Shown piece by piece: positions 15,358 to 24,741 of a stretch of DNA of 64,000 nucleotides. Origin of the DNA: Bacteroidales bacterium (GTDB taxonomy: Bacteria > Bacteroidota > Bacteroidia > Bacteroidales > UBA932); NCBI GenBank assembly GCA_016288055.1, contig JAEEXZ010000002.1, forward strand, positions 1 through 64,000, written 5' to 3'. A model generated the notes under the pieces. That model was not told the DNA's origin, ran no database searches, and worked only from the letters and a program-made list of their open reading frames with translations. The translations under genes were made by a program, and so were the position numbers. Position 1 is the first letter of the stretch. Each line of letters begins with the position of its first letter.

Positions 15358-16259
15358 GGACAGGCGCCGTCATATCGGCCTTTATCGGCCTGTTTGTTTC
15401 CGCTTCCCTTTCCGCCCAATACCGGGACGACCAATTCAAGCGGGACGCCTTTACCCAAACCTACGCGGACACCACGGAAAAGGTGCGCACGGATACATCG
15501 GCCCTCTTCTCCTTCAAGGAGTTCTTCGGCGGGCTCTCGCACAAGCGCACTGCTTCCCTGAAGAACCTTACGCTGGGTTCCGCGGTGTTCCTGGGAGGCA
15601 ATCAGATTTACCATAAGCAGTACTGGAAACTGCCGCTGGTGTACGGCGGAATCGGCGCCGGCGTGTACGGCGGCATCCACTTCAACCAGCTGTACCAGCA
15701 AAACGGAGACACCCGGTACAAGACTTACCGGGACCTTTCCATCGCCGGGGCCGGAATTGTCTGGTGGGCTTCCCTGATGGACGGTGTGGTCCAGTATGAG
15801 GGTACCAGAAGTCCGGATCCTTCCAAGGCCACGTTCTATTCCATCCTTCTGCCCGGTCTGGGCCAGATTTATAACGGAGAAGCCTGGAAGGTTCCCCTCT
15901 ATGTGGGACTGCTGGGCGCCGCCGTCAATTTTGCCCACGAAAACAACGTGCAGTATCAGCGCTGGAAATGGATCTACGACCTGGCTACGTCCGAAGACCC
16001 TTCCGTCGAGCGCCCTCCCCAGGGGGCAGAGGCTGCCAAATACTACAGGGATGCCTACCGCCGCATCCGGGACTATATGATCCTGGGCGTGGCCATTTCA
16101 TATGTACTTCAAATCATTGACGCCAACGTTTTTGCATATATGCAGGATTTCGAGGTGGACGACAATATCAGCCTCAGGATGAGCCCTGCGCTCATACCTG
16201 GCAACCAGTATGCGTTCTCCACTCCTGCATTGGGCATGTCCGTCGGCCTTAGATTTTAA
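15354..16259 (+). CDS. DUF5683 membrane protein
   Basis: 301 aa. Signal-like N-terminus (AVISAFIGLFVSASLSAQ), followed by a region with short hydrophobic helices. ATFYSILLPGLGQIYNGEAWKVPLY is the hallmark of DUF5683 (PGLGQIYNG core). In Bacteroidetes this family commonly sits between parB and mltD, as here, with overlapping start and a 5-nt gap to mltD. Function unknown; a role at the cell envelope linked to division or segregation is an inference from context only. Confidence 0.8.
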   Translation: MRTGAVISAFIGLFVSASLSAQYRDDQFKRDAFTQTYADTTEKVRTDTSALFSFKEFFGGLSHKRTASLKNLTLGSAVFLGGNQIYHKQYWKLPLVYGGIGAGVYGGIHFNQLYQQNGDTRYKTYRDLSIAGAGIVWWASLMDGVVQYEGTRSPDPSKATFYSILLPGLGQIYNGEAWKVPLYVGLLGAAVNFAHENNVQYQRWKWIYDLATSEDPSVERPPQGAEAAKYYRDAYRRIRDYMILGVAISYVLQIIDANVFAYMQDFEVDDNISLRMSPALIPGNQYAFSTPALGMSVGLRF

Positions 16260-16264
16260 TATTC

Positions 16265-17674
16265 ATGAGAAGATTCTTTATAAGCGCCGCGTGCATTCTC
16301 CTCGCGTCGGCCGCTGCTTTTGCCGCCCCTGACCGCTGGAAAACCCGTAAGCAGCTCCAGCAGGAGAACGAGAACCTGCGCCAGAGACTGGAAGCCCTGG
16401 AGGCGGAAATCGCCACGTACCGTTCCGAGGAAGCAGAACGGGAGGTCATCGAGGAAGAACTCTCCGGGGAAAACGAGAACAAGGTTTCCGCGGGACTGGA
16501 AGATTACACAACGGTAAGTACCGACACCCTGCTGGGGCAGTGGTACATGCATCGGCAGAGCCGTATCCCCGGACGCGAACAGTATAACATGGATTCCGTG
16601 CGCTTTACTACGGACGTGCCGGATTCCGTGCTCATGAAGCGTCTGATGGCCATGAATTCCTTCATCTCTCTCCCCTACAACGAGACGGTGAAGAACTTCA
16701 TGATCCTCTACTCGGAGAAGATGCCCACCAAGATGGGTGAGATGCTGGGACTGTCCCAGTACTATATGCCTCTTTTCGAAGAAACGTTCCGCCAGTATGG
16801 ACTTCCCCTGGAGCTGAAGTACGTCGCCATCATCGAAAGCGCCCTCAATCCCCGGGCGGAATCCCGTGTGGGCGCCAAGGGTATGTGGCAGTTCATGTAC
16901 CGCACGGCCATCAACTATGGTCTCAAGGTGGACTCCTATACGGACGAGCGCATGGATCCCATCGCTTCCGTGGACGCCGCTGCCCGCTATTTCCGTGACG
17001 CCTACCGTATCTTCGGGGACTGGGCGCTGGCCATATCGGCCTACAACTGCGGCAGCGGCAATGTGAACAAAGCCATCAAGCGGGCCGGCGGGCGCACGGA
17101 TTTCTGGTCCGTCTATGAATACCTTCCCCGTGAAACCCGCGGTTACGTTCCGGCCATGGTGGGTGCCATGTATGCCTTCCGCTATGCCAGCGAGTACGGC
17201 CTTCGACCGGATCCCATCTCCATGCCCGTTTACGTTGACACGTTCCATATCCACAAGAACCTGCATTTCCGCCAGATCAGCGAAGTCCTCGGCATTCCCC
17301 TGGACGACGTAAGGGACCTCAATCCCCAATACTACTCGGACATTGTCCCGGGTGCCGGTTCGGACGAGGTACTGCGGCTGCCGTTCAACTATACATCGGC
17401 CTTCCTGGACATGCAGGATTCCATCTACCGCTATAAGACCGACGTCCTGTTCGCCGCCAAGGTGCAGGATGGCCGCGAAACCGTTAACGGCCGTCCCGTC
17501 CCCACCTCCCGCGGCGCCACCGGCCAGTGGGTTTACTACAAAGTCAAGTCCGGTGACTCCCTGGGCAAGATTGCCCGCAAGTATCACTGCACCGTCAAGC
17601 AGCTCAAGTCCTGGAACAACCTCCGCAGCGACCGCATCAACATCGGCCAGCGCCTGAAGGTCGGTAAGCGTTAA
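16265..17674 (+). CDS. mltD: membrane-bound lytic murein transglycosylase D (SLT + LysM)
   Basis: 469 aa. Signal peptide, then a short coiled coil (KQLQQENENLRQRLEALEAE, residues about 30-50), an SLT domain with catalytic Glu in VAIIESALNPRAESRVGAKG and the AYNCGSGNVNKAIKRAGG motif, and a C-terminal LysM repeat (YYKVKSGDSLGKIARKY, about residues 420-465). It cleaves MurNAc-GlcNAc bonds to form anhydro-muropeptides, the substrate class of AnmK encoded nearby. Last gene of the parA operon. Confidence 0.92.
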   Translation: MRRFFISAACILLASAAAFAAPDRWKTRKQLQQENENLRQRLEALEAEIATYRSEEAEREVIEEELSGENENKVSAGLEDYTTVSTDTLLGQWYMHRQSRIPGREQYNMDSVRFTTDVPDSVLMKRLMAMNSFISLPYNETVKNFMILYSEKMPTKMGEMLGLSQYYMPLFEETFRQYGLPLELKYVAIIESALNPRAESRVGAKGMWQFMYRTAINYGLKVDSYTDERMDPIASVDAAARYFRDAYRIFGDWALAISAYNCGSGNVNKAIKRAGGRTDFWSVYEYLPRETRGYVPAMVGAMYAFRYASEYGLRPDPISMPVYVDTFHIHKNLHFRQISEVLGIPLDDVRDLNPQYYSDIVPGAGSDEVLRLPFNYTSAFLDMQDSIYRYKTDVLFAAKVQDGRETVNGRPVPTSRGATGQWVYYKVKSGDSLGKIARKYHCTVKQLKSWNNLRSDRINIGQRLKVGKR

Positions 17675-17724
17675 AGGTGAGGGTATCCTCGAGGTGTGCG
17701 GTAGTTACAAGATAGACAGGCATA

Positions 17725-19275
17725 TCAACAATCAATTTGGAGTTGGAAATTCAGTGTGGGGGCGGGAGCGTGGTTAATGCGCCACTGACAGCCGGCCCGG
17801 AGGGTCATACGTAAGGTGTAACGGTGGAAAAGGCGTGCTTTGCAGGAGCTTACAAGCGACGCGGCGATGCCCCGGCCATTGTAGGCCGGAACAGAAAAGG
17901 TACCGGCAGCGTCACGTTCGTAGCAGTAGATGCGGGCGGCCCAGACAGGAATTGAGAATCCGGTCATGCGCAGATAGGCTGCCGCCGACGCTCCTTTATA
18001 TCCGCCTTCGAGATATCCCAGGAATCCCCATTCACCGCAGCGCACCGATTCCATCCGGAGCACGCCCAGCCAGGGACCCGAGGCGGCCTTGACATCGGCC
18101 CGGAAGTCTGTGCGCGGCGGTTCGTAGTTCCGATAGCGCTCGGTGAAACGGGCGTCCAGGGTCCACACGGGCGAGATGAGCCACTGCCATACGGCCCATA
18201 CCCGGAGCTGGAAGCGTCGCGGGTCTTTCGACGGGATGGGAAGAAGGGCGGCATCGGCCGTAAGGGATGCCTTCCAGCGCTCCCTTTTCCGGTCAAGGCC
18301 AAGCGACGCACCGTACTCGCCGTACTTCTTACCCGAAAAGTTGCGCGGGACGATACGCCCCTGCAAAGCCCAGCCCCTTCCCCGTATGGCCGATTTCACC
18401 GCCACAGCCTTCCCCCCTGTCGCCACCTCCCCTACCAAGTCCACTCCGCGCGTATTGTAGCGGAAGTCCACCGAGCCCTTTCCGGAGACGTAGGTAAAGC
18501 CCACCTGACCATTCCGCCAGAGATAGTCAACGTGCCCGCCCCAGCCATCCGGACCGCCGAACGCAGCCACGCGTATCCGGGCCGATGCATACTCATACGC
18601 CACCCCTCGTTGTACCCCCGACGGAGCATACGACCACACCGGAGACAGTCCCGTAGCGCGCCGCACGAATGCATCCACGGTTGAAAGGCTTTCCATGGAG
18701 AATCCGCTCCAGGCAGCGAGCCCCTGGCCCCACCGGGTCTGGAACATTCCGGCCAGAACGCGCCCGAAGCGCGTGGAAACCTCTCCATAGAAAGAGCCGT
18801 TGTCTCCACGAATTGCGCCGCCGGCACGCCATGCATCTCCCGTGACCTTCCCCTTGAACCCAACGCTGGAAAGGGTGGTCCGGGCAAGTGCCGTCGCACG
18901 TACGCGGACGGTATCCGCCGCCCCGGGTAGCCGCGAGGATTCCAGTGAAAGGAACGGGCCGATGGCAGCGACGACTTCCGGTGAAAACCCATCGACAAGC
19001 GCAAGTTCCCCCAGGGAGAGGATATCGCCCGAACGGGCGCGGTAATCCTGGATGCAGGCAACCTGGTAGTCGCTGAGGAAAACCCCGGCACGAAGGTCAG
19101 GCGCATTTACGCGAACACGGCGGGCCGTCTCTACGCGCTCTATCCAGTCGGCCGGAATCTCTTCTACGGACAACGCACCGGAAAGATACTGTGCGGCGCG
19201 GAGGACAGACTCCTCTTGGGCGGCGAGGGAAAGGCATGCGAGGCAAGCCAAAAGGCATAGAAAATTTTTTCTCAT
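17725..19275 (-). CDS. outer membrane barrel protein with N-terminal helix-hairpin-helix-like region
   Basis: 516 aa. Signal peptide MRKNFLCLLACLACLSLAAQ. Residues about 25-110 are helical and contain an HhH-like repeat (LSDYQVACIQDYRARSGDILSLGELALVDGF, in pieces), similar to ComEA/T2SK helix-hairpin-helix segments. The rest is a beta-barrel pattern (GSFYGEVSTRFGRVLAGMF, RVWAVWQWLISPVWTLDAR, YRNYEPPRTDFRADV). This HhH-plus-barrel arrangement is known from Bacteroidetes as an uncharacterised group, sometimes suspected to relate to DNA uptake. I cannot assign a function. No operon partner; it lies between convergent mltD and divergent hpt. Confidence 0.6.
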   Translation of the reverse strand: MRKNFLCLLACLACLSLAAQEESVLRAAQYLSGALSVEEIPADWIERVETARRVRVNAPDLRAGVFLSDYQVACIQDYRARSGDILSLGELALVDGFSPEVVAAIGPFLSLESSRLPGAADTVRVRATALARTTLSSVGFKGKVTGDAWRAGGAIRGDNGSFYGEVSTRFGRVLAGMFQTRWGQGLAAWSGFSMESLSTVDAFVRRATGLSPVWSYAPSGVQRGVAYEYASARIRVAAFGGPDGWGGHVDYLWRNGQVGFTYVSGKGSVDFRYNTRGVDLVGEVATGGKAVAVKSAIRGRGWALQGRIVPRNFSGKKYGEYGASLGLDRKRERWKASLTADAALLPIPSKDPRRFQLRVWAVWQWLISPVWTLDARFTERYRNYEPPRTDFRADVKAASGPWLGVLRMESVRCGEWGFLGYLEGGYKGASAAAYLRMTGFSIPVWAARIYCYERDAAGTFSVPAYNGRGIAASLVSSCKARLFHRYTLRMTLRAGCQWRINHAPAPTLNFQLQIDC

Positions 19276-19332
19276 GCCTCAAGTTACCGGCAGCCCCGGA
19301 ATTATACAAGTACCTGTTGATAACTTGTCTGG

Positions 19333-19369
19333 TTTTAGCCGATTTTTTAACTGTTTTTTATTAAATTTG
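19333..19369 (+). promoter_or_regulatory. hpt promoter region with TTTTAGCCGATT motif
   Basis: A -7 box TAAATTTG (19362-19369) lies 21 nt before the hpt ATG. TTTTAGCCGATT (19333-19344) sits 17 nt upstream of it, about where a -33 element or activator site would be. The same 12-mer recurs at 52004-52015 as one arm of a perfect inverted repeat. Confidence 0.45.
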
Positions 19370-19390
19370 CGCAATTTAACTGAAATCTTC

Positions 19391-19942
19391 ATGGAAAATA
19401 AGATTCGTCTGCACGACAAAACCTTCAAAATGTTCATCCCCAACGAGGACATTGAGAAGGCAATCGACGCTGTTGCCGAGCGTCTGAACAAGGACTACGC
19501 CGGGGCCACCGACGAAGATCCCGTGGTCATGATCTGCACCCTGAACGGTGCCGTCATTTACGCGGCCGAACTGCTCAAGCGCATCCAGTTCCCGCTGGTG
19601 CTCAAGGCCTGCAAACTCTCTTCCTACGAAGGCACCTCCTCTACCGGAGTGGTGAAGACGGAAGTCCCGCTTCCCGCCCATCTGGAAGGAAAGCGCGTGC
19701 TGGTAGTGGAAGACATCGTGGACACGGGCAACACCATCGTAGCCATGATGGGCCAGCTCAAGGAGCGCAAAGTCAAGGACGCCCGCGTATGCACCCTTCT
19801 CCTGAAGAACGACGTGTACGACAAAGACGTGAAACTGGACTACGTAGCCATGGAGATTCCCAACCGTTTCATCGTCGGGTTCGGCCTGGACTACGACGAA
19901 CTGGGCCGTAATATCAAGGACATTTACGTTTTAGATGAGTAA
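19391..19942 (+). CDS. hpt: hypoxanthine/guanine phosphoribosyltransferase
   Basis: 183 aa from the ATG at 19391 (MENKIRLHDKTF); the open frame extends upstream, but that part lies before and across the promoter. PRTase features: CTLNGAVIYAAELLKRI (pyrophosphate loop), the PRPP loop VLVVEDIVDTGNTIVAM and the C-terminal YVAMEIPNRFIVGFGLDYD base-binding segment. It converts hypoxanthine/guanine plus PRPP to IMP/GMP. It overlaps adk, forming a purine salvage and nucleotide balance operon. Confidence 0.92.
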   Translation: MENKIRLHDKTFKMFIPNEDIEKAIDAVAERLNKDYAGATDEDPVVMICTLNGAVIYAAELLKRIQFPLVLKACKLSSYEGTSSTGVVKTEVPLPAHLEGKRVLVVEDIVDTGNTIVAMMGQLKERKVKDARVCTLLLKNDVYDKDVKLDYVAMEIPNRFIVGFGLDYDELGRNIKDIYVLDE

Positions 19943-20513
19943 TATGAAATACTACGTACTCTTTGGCCCTCCCGGTGCCGGTAAAGGCACCCAGGCTGGA
20001 GCCATGGTGGAGCGCTACAAGCTCTGCCACATTTCTACCGGAGAACTCCTCCGCAGCGAAATCGCCGCCGGAACGGAGCTCGGTGCCAAGGCCAAGGCCC
20101 TTATCGATGCCGGCAATCTTGTCCCCGATGAAGTTGTGGAAGGCATGATCGAGGCCAAATTCAACAGCGTAAAGAATGTGGAGGGATTCCTGCTGGACGG
20201 TTTCCCGCGCACACTCGCCCAGGCCGATGCCCTGAAGGACATGCTCTCCCGCCGCGGAGAATCCGTCACCGCCTGCATCTCCCTGATGATCCCCGACGCA
20301 CTGGTGCATGAACGTATCGCCAACCGCGCCAAGCTGGAAGGCCGTGCCGATGATGCCCGGGATGAAGTTGTAAGCAACCGCGTCAAGACTTATCACGAAA
20401 AGACCGAACCCCTCATCGCCTACTACAAAGCGGCCGGTCTGTACCGCGAGATCGACGGTGTCGGCACCATCGAAGAAGTACGCAACCGCATCTTCGAAGC
20501 CATGGAAAAATAG
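19935..20513 (+). CDS. adk: adenylate kinase
   Basis: 192 aa, the short-LID type. P-loop YYVLFGPPGAGKGTQAG (residues about 5-21), NMP-binding CHISTGELLRSEI and VEGFLLDGFPRTLAQADAL, and a short LID (RIANRAKLEGRADDARDEVVSNR) without zinc cysteines. Catalyses ATP + AMP = 2 ADP. Two starts are possible, 19935 (overlapping the hpt stop) and 19944; neither affects identity. Confidence 0.93.
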   Translation: MSNMKYYVLFGPPGAGKGTQAGAMVERYKLCHISTGELLRSEIAAGTELGAKAKALIDAGNLVPDEVVEGMIEAKFNSVKNVEGFLLDGFPRTLAQADALKDMLSRRGESVTACISLMIPDALVHERIANRAKLEGRADDARDEVVSNRVKTYHEKTEPLIAYYKAAGLYREIDGVGTIEEVRNRIFEAMEK

Positions 20514-20536
20514 GGCCGATGCCCACCCGCAAACAG

Positions 20537-20570
20537 CACCCTGCCCGCAAGGCAGGGTGTTTCGTTTTAT
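20537..20570 (+). terminator. Rho-independent terminator after adk
   Basis: CACCCTGCC pairs with GGCAGGGTG around a 5-nt loop, followed by a T-rich tail (TTTCGTTTT). It ends the hpt-adk unit. Confidence 0.8.
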
Positions 20571-20589
20571 ACGAGTCGGGAAAAATATG

Positions 20590-20597
20590 TATATTTG
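20590..20597 (+). promoter_or_regulatory. -7 box TATATTTG for the RND exporter-lipid operon
   Basis: TAnnTTTG match 26 nt upstream of the ATG at 20624, just after the adk terminator. Confidence 0.5.
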
Positions 20598-20623
20598 TAG
20601 GATATAACAAGCCGTAAAGAAGA

Positions 20624-23107
20624 ATGCACAGGATATTCCTACCCATATACCACTATCTGAAGGGGCACCGCGCAGTTATGTGGTCCCTGTTGATAGCCAG
20701 CACCTTAGTGTTTGCCTGGTTCGGTGTCAAACTGCGTTACGAAGAAGACATCATGAAGCTTCTTCCCCAGACCGAGGAATCCACCGAACTGGCATTCGGA
20801 GAAATTGACCTCAAGGAGAAAATCTTTGTCCAGGTCACTTCCGCCGACACGCTCAACCCCGTCAGTCCCGCCATCCTGGGAGATGCCGTGGAAGAGTTCT
20901 GCCACATGCTGGAGGAAAGGGATTCCGCCACCCGGTACATCTCCGGCATCCTGGCTTCCCTGGATGTGGAGACCGGCCTCAATGCCATGGAATATGGCCT
21001 GGAACACCTTCCCAGCTTTGTAGATACCAGTTGGTACGCTCTCATAGAGAAGGCGCTTACCCCCGAAGCCATCCAGGCCCAGATGATGGAGAACGCCCAC
21101 CTGATTATGGAAGACGAGACGGGAGACGACACCCAGCTGGTGAGCATGGACCCGCTGAATCTCCGGAGTATCCTGCTCCATGACATCCTGGGAGAAGGAG
21201 CCGCACTGGGCAGTTTCAATATGGTTGACGGCCATTTCTTCTGCCTGGACAAGTCCGTTGCGCTGGCCTTTGTGGCCCCGTCCTTCATTTCCACCGATAC
21301 CGGCAAGGGTACGCGCCTGGTGAAGATGATCAACAACGCCCGCAAGGACTTCGAGAAATCCCATCCCGACCTCCGCGTACTCGTGCACGGAAACCCGCAG
21401 GGCAGCGTCTCCAACGCCGGCACCATCAAGCGGGACCTCGTTTGGACCGTGGGCCTTTCCCTCCTTCTGATCCTTCTTATCATGATGTTCAGTTTCCACA
21501 AACTGAGCTTCATCGTGCACCAGATTGTCCCCGTTATCTACGGCGCGCTCTTCTCCATGGCCTGCATGTATCTGATCAAGGGATACATGTCACTGATGGC
21601 CCTTGGACTCGGAGCCGTCATCCTGGGCGTAGCCATCAGCTACTGCCTGCATGTGCTCATCCACTTCTACTATGTAGGAGACGTGGAGAAAATGCTCCGG
21701 GACGAGAGTACCCCCGTCGTACTGGGCTGCATCACCACAGTCGGCGCCTTCCTGGGCCTGCTGTTCACGGACAGCGACCTCCTCTCCGACTTCGGCCTCT
21801 TCGCCACCTTTGCCCTCCTGGGCAACACCTTCTTCGTGCTGGTGTTCCTCCCCCACTTCCTGAATCCCTCGCAGATCAAATTCAAGCGCACCCACGGCTT
21901 CCCGCTGGTGGAGAGGATCAATTCCCTGCCCTGGGACAGAAACAAATGGGTAATTGGCACGCTTGTCGTCGCCATTATCGTTGGCATCGCATTCAGCGGC
22001 AAAGTCAAATTCGACTACGACCTGCGCAACCTGGACTACGACGACCCCGACCTTGTCGAGAGCCAGAACCTCTATAACCGCAAAAACGCAGACGGCAGCA
22101 TGCACATGTACTTTGCCGCCTGGGACGACAATACCATTGACGCGGCCCTGGAGTACAACAAGTCCCTGTTCCCCGTGCTGGATTCCCTGCAGAAGGAAGG
22201 CGTCGTCACCTCCTATAGCCCGGTGACCAAGTTCCTCTTCCAGTCCCGCGAAGACCAGCGCGAACGCATCCAGGCCTGGAACGGTTTCTGGAATAAATCC
22301 CGGGTAGCCCGTCTCAAACGGGACCTCGGCGCCGCAGCAGCTGCGAACAACCTGCCCTACAACCTCTTCGACCCGTTCCTGAACATCATTTCCCGCCATT
22401 ACGAGCCGGACAACCTCTTCGAATCCGGAGTGGCTCCCGCCGGCCTCCTTTCCAATTATGCAGAAAAACAGGGCAGCGGCCGCTACATGGTATTCACAGA
22501 TGTTTCCTATCCCCTCGAGAAGCAGGAAGACGTCTTTGAAAGCCTTACCCGGATTCCCCATATCTTCGTCCTGGAACCTTTCTACTACTGCCAGGACCTG
22601 GTCAAGGTTATCCACGAGGATTTCTCCACCACCCTGTGGATTTCCAGTATTTTCGTACTCATCGTCCTGCTGCTGAGCTTCCGGAACCTGTGGATCGCGC
22701 TTGTCGCCTTCTTCCCCATGTTCGTGAGCTGGTATGTTATGCAGGGCTATATGGCCATTTTCGGCCTCGAGTTCAACCTGATCAACATTGTCATTGCCAC
22801 CTTTGTGTACGGCATCGGCGTGGATTACAGCATCTTTGTGATGGAAGGCCTCCTGGCCGAAGCTCGTCGCGGAGAGAAATCCATGCTGGAGTATCACAAG
22901 GTTGCCATATTCTACAGTGCCCTCGTGCTGGGCATCGTCATTTTCTCACTTGTCTTCGCCACGCATCCCTCTATCCATTCCATCGGCATCATTACGCTCA
23001 TCGGCATGGCTTCCACCATCCTTATCACGTATTCGCTGCAGCCCTGGATTTTCCGTATGCTGGTGAAGATTCCCTTCTTTAGAAAAACTTTCCGTATTCC
23101 TGAATGA
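20624..23107 (+). CDS. RND/MMPL-family exporter
   Basis: 827 aa with two RND halves. TM1 is at about 17-35, a periplasmic loop runs to about 265, then five helices (IVPVIYGALFSMACMYLIKG, MALGLGAVILGVAISYCLHVLIHFY). The second half repeats this with loop about 465-670 and helices ending the protein (LINIVIATFVYGIGVDYSIFVMEGLL). GVAISYC and GIGVDYS are the helix-4/10 motifs of MMPL/hopanoid-type (HpnN-like) proteins. These usually move lipids or hydrophobic compounds using proton motive force. It overlaps fakA by 4 nt and leads a fatty-acid/phospholipid operon, which supports a lipid substrate. Confidence 0.82.
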   Translation: MHRIFLPIYHYLKGHRAVMWSLLIASTLVFAWFGVKLRYEEDIMKLLPQTEESTELAFGEIDLKEKIFVQVTSADTLNPVSPAILGDAVEEFCHMLEERDSATRYISGILASLDVETGLNAMEYGLEHLPSFVDTSWYALIEKALTPEAIQAQMMENAHLIMEDETGDDTQLVSMDPLNLRSILLHDILGEGAALGSFNMVDGHFFCLDKSVALAFVAPSFISTDTGKGTRLVKMINNARKDFEKSHPDLRVLVHGNPQGSVSNAGTIKRDLVWTVGLSLLLILLIMMFSFHKLSFIVHQIVPVIYGALFSMACMYLIKGYMSLMALGLGAVILGVAISYCLHVLIHFYYVGDVEKMLRDESTPVVLGCITTVGAFLGLLFTDSDLLSDFGLFATFALLGNTFFVLVFLPHFLNPSQIKFKRTHGFPLVERINSLPWDRNKWVIGTLVVAIIVGIAFSGKVKFDYDLRNLDYDDPDLVESQNLYNRKNADGSMHMYFAAWDDNTIDAALEYNKSLFPVLDSLQKEGVVTSYSPVTKFLFQSREDQRERIQAWNGFWNKSRVARLKRDLGAAAAANNLPYNLFDPFLNIISRHYEPDNLFESGVAPAGLLSNYAEKQGSGRYMVFTDVSYPLEKQEDVFESLTRIPHIFVLEPFYYCQDLVKVIHEDFSTTLWISSIFVLIVLLLSFRNLWIALVAFFPMFVSWYVMQGYMAIFGLEFNLINIVIATFVYGIGVDYSIFVMEGLLAEARRGEKSMLEYHKVAIFYSALVLGIVIFSLVFATHPSIHSIGIITLIGMASTILITYSLQPWIFRMLVKIPFFRKTFRIPE

Positions 23108-24741
23108 ATTTAAACGCTGAACTATACCTGAACCTGATCCGTGGCGGTGCGGCCCATCTGGCCGAAGACCGTCAGGCCATCAACGACCTTAATGTCTTCC
23201 CCATCCCGGACGGAGATACGGGAGACAACATGTATATGACCATCGAAGCCGGCTCCCAGGCCCGGGCCGATGAAACCCTCTCCGAAACCGCGGAAGCCGT
23301 CTCCAAGCAGATGCTGATGGGCGCCCGCGGCAATTCAGGCGTCATCCTCTCGCGCATCTTCGCCGGTCTTTCCAAAGGCCTCAGAGGTTTGCATGAGGCC
23401 GATATGCCTGCGTTCACCCAGGCCATGCAGGCGGCCGTGAACGAAGCCTATCACGCCGTATCCACCCCCGTCGAAGGCACCATCCTCACCGTCCTCAGGG
23501 AAGGTGTCGATGCTGCAAAGGGTTCCTCCTCCCTGGAAGAATACTTCGACCTGTGGATTGCCGGCATGGACCTGAGCCTGCAGCATACCCCCGAACTTCT
23601 GGACGTCCTGAAGAAAGCAGGCGTCGTGGACAGCGGCGGCGCCGGCCTTGTGAGTATCGCCGAAGGCATGCGCGCAGCCCTGCACGGGGAGATTCCCGGT
23701 CAAGCCGGGAATGACGGCGAAAGGAGCTATGACGGGGGTAGATCCGTCATGCCCGGCCCCGACCGGGCATCTAAAGTCAACTTCGACGCCTTCACCGAGG
23801 ACAGCGTCCTGGAATTCGGCTACTGCACCGAATTCATCCTGCGCCTGCAGCGCTGCAAGGTGGACCTGGAAAGCTTCGACGAGACAGTCATCCACGACTG
23901 GCTGGCATCGCAGGGAGACTCCCTGGTCTTTTTCCGCGACGGTTCCCTCGTAAAGGTGCACGTCCATACCAAAGACCCCGGCGCCGTCCTTACCAAGTGC
24001 CGCGAATGGGGCGAATTCCTCACCATCAAGGTGGAGAACATGACGCTCCAGCATCATGAGAACCACATGGAAGACCGCTTCAAACGCTCCCGAAAAGCCC
24101 TCGGAATCGTTACGGTAGCCGCAGGCCGCGGCCTTACCGACACCTTCCGGGAAATGGGCGTTGACGCCGTCATCGAAGGCGGCCAGACCATGAATCCTTC
24201 CGTCGAACGCTTCCTGGACGCCTTCAAGGAGGTGAACGCGGAAACCATCCTGGTCTTTCCCAACAACAGCAATATCATCCTCACCGCCAACCAGGCCGCG
24301 GAGCTCTACAAGGACGCCCGCATCGTCGTCATCCCCACCAAGACCATCGGGGAAGGCTACTACGCCCTTGCCAACCTGGACGCCAGCCAGCCCGTCGAAG
24401 AGCTAACGCAGACCTTGAAAGACGCCGCAGCCGCCGTCACCACGGGAGCCGTTTCCCGCGCCATCCGCGATACGGCCGATGCCCACAGCGGAGACTACAT
24501 CGGCTTCAGCGGCAAGGACATCCTCACCGCCTCCTCTTCCCGTGAAGAGGCCGTCAACGCGCTTGCAGGAAAGCTGGGCGCCTCCCAGGCAGACATCCTC
24601 GTCCTCTTTATCGGGGCCGATGCCCCCGCCGACGAGGCCGCCCGCATCAAATCCACCCTCGAAAAAGCATGTCCCATGACAGAAGTCATCCTTCTGGACG
24701 GAGGACAACCCGTATATGACTACATCTTAGTGCTATGTTAA
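23104..24741 (+). CDS. fakA: fatty acid kinase catalytic subunit FakA-like (DAK2 domain), with repeat-derived insertion
   Basis: 545 aa. N-terminal DAK2 kinase domain: NDLNVFPIPDGDTGDNMYMT (metal/ATP site), GARGNSGVILSRIFAGL, VDSGGAGLVSIAEGMRAAL. Middle and C-terminal YloV-like domains follow (FGYCTEFILRL, GDSLVFFRDGSLVKVHVHT, EGGQTMNPSVERFLDA, VFPNNSNIILTANQA). FakA phosphorylates fatty acids presented by FakB; the next gene is a DegV/FakB protein. Residues about 196-223 (starting GEIPGQAGNDGE) are encoded by two oppositely oriented copies of a dispersed palindromic repeat and sit in the linker after the DAK2 domain, without disturbing the frame. Confidence 0.88.
   Translation: MNLNAELYLNLIRGGAAHLAEDRQAINDLNVFPIPDGDTGDNMYMTIEAGSQARADETLSETAEAVSKQMLMGARGNSGVILSRIFAGLSKGLRGLHEADMPAFTQAMQAAVNEAYHAVSTPVEGTILTVLREGVDAAKGSSSLEEYFDLWIAGMDLSLQHTPELLDVLKKAGVVDSGGAGLVSIAEGMRAALHGEIPGQAGNDGERSYDGGRSVMPGPDRASKVNFDAFTEDSVLEFGYCTEFILRLQRCKVDLESFDETVIHDWLASQGDSLVFFRDGSLVKVHVHTKDPGAVLTKCREWGEFLTIKVENMTLQHHENHMEDRFKRSRKALGIVTVAAGRGLTDTFREMGVDAVIEGGQTMNPSVERFLDAFKEVNAETILVFPNNSNIILTANQAAELYKDARIVVIPTKTIGEGYYALANLDASQPVEELTQTLKDAAAAVTTGAVSRAIRDTADAHSGDYIGFSGKDILTASSSREEAVNALAGKLGASQADILVLFIGADAPADEAARIKSTLEKACPMTEVILLDGGQPVYDYILVLC
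23691..23772. repeat. two family-2 palindromic repeats inside fakA
   Basis: GATTCCCGGTC...GGGAATGACG at 23691-23716 and, inverted, CGTCATGCCCGG...CCGGGCATCT at 23745-23772. The second is the reverse complement of the copy at 2231-2257 and close to the one at 27812-27838. Both are translated as part of fakA. Confidence 0.8.
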
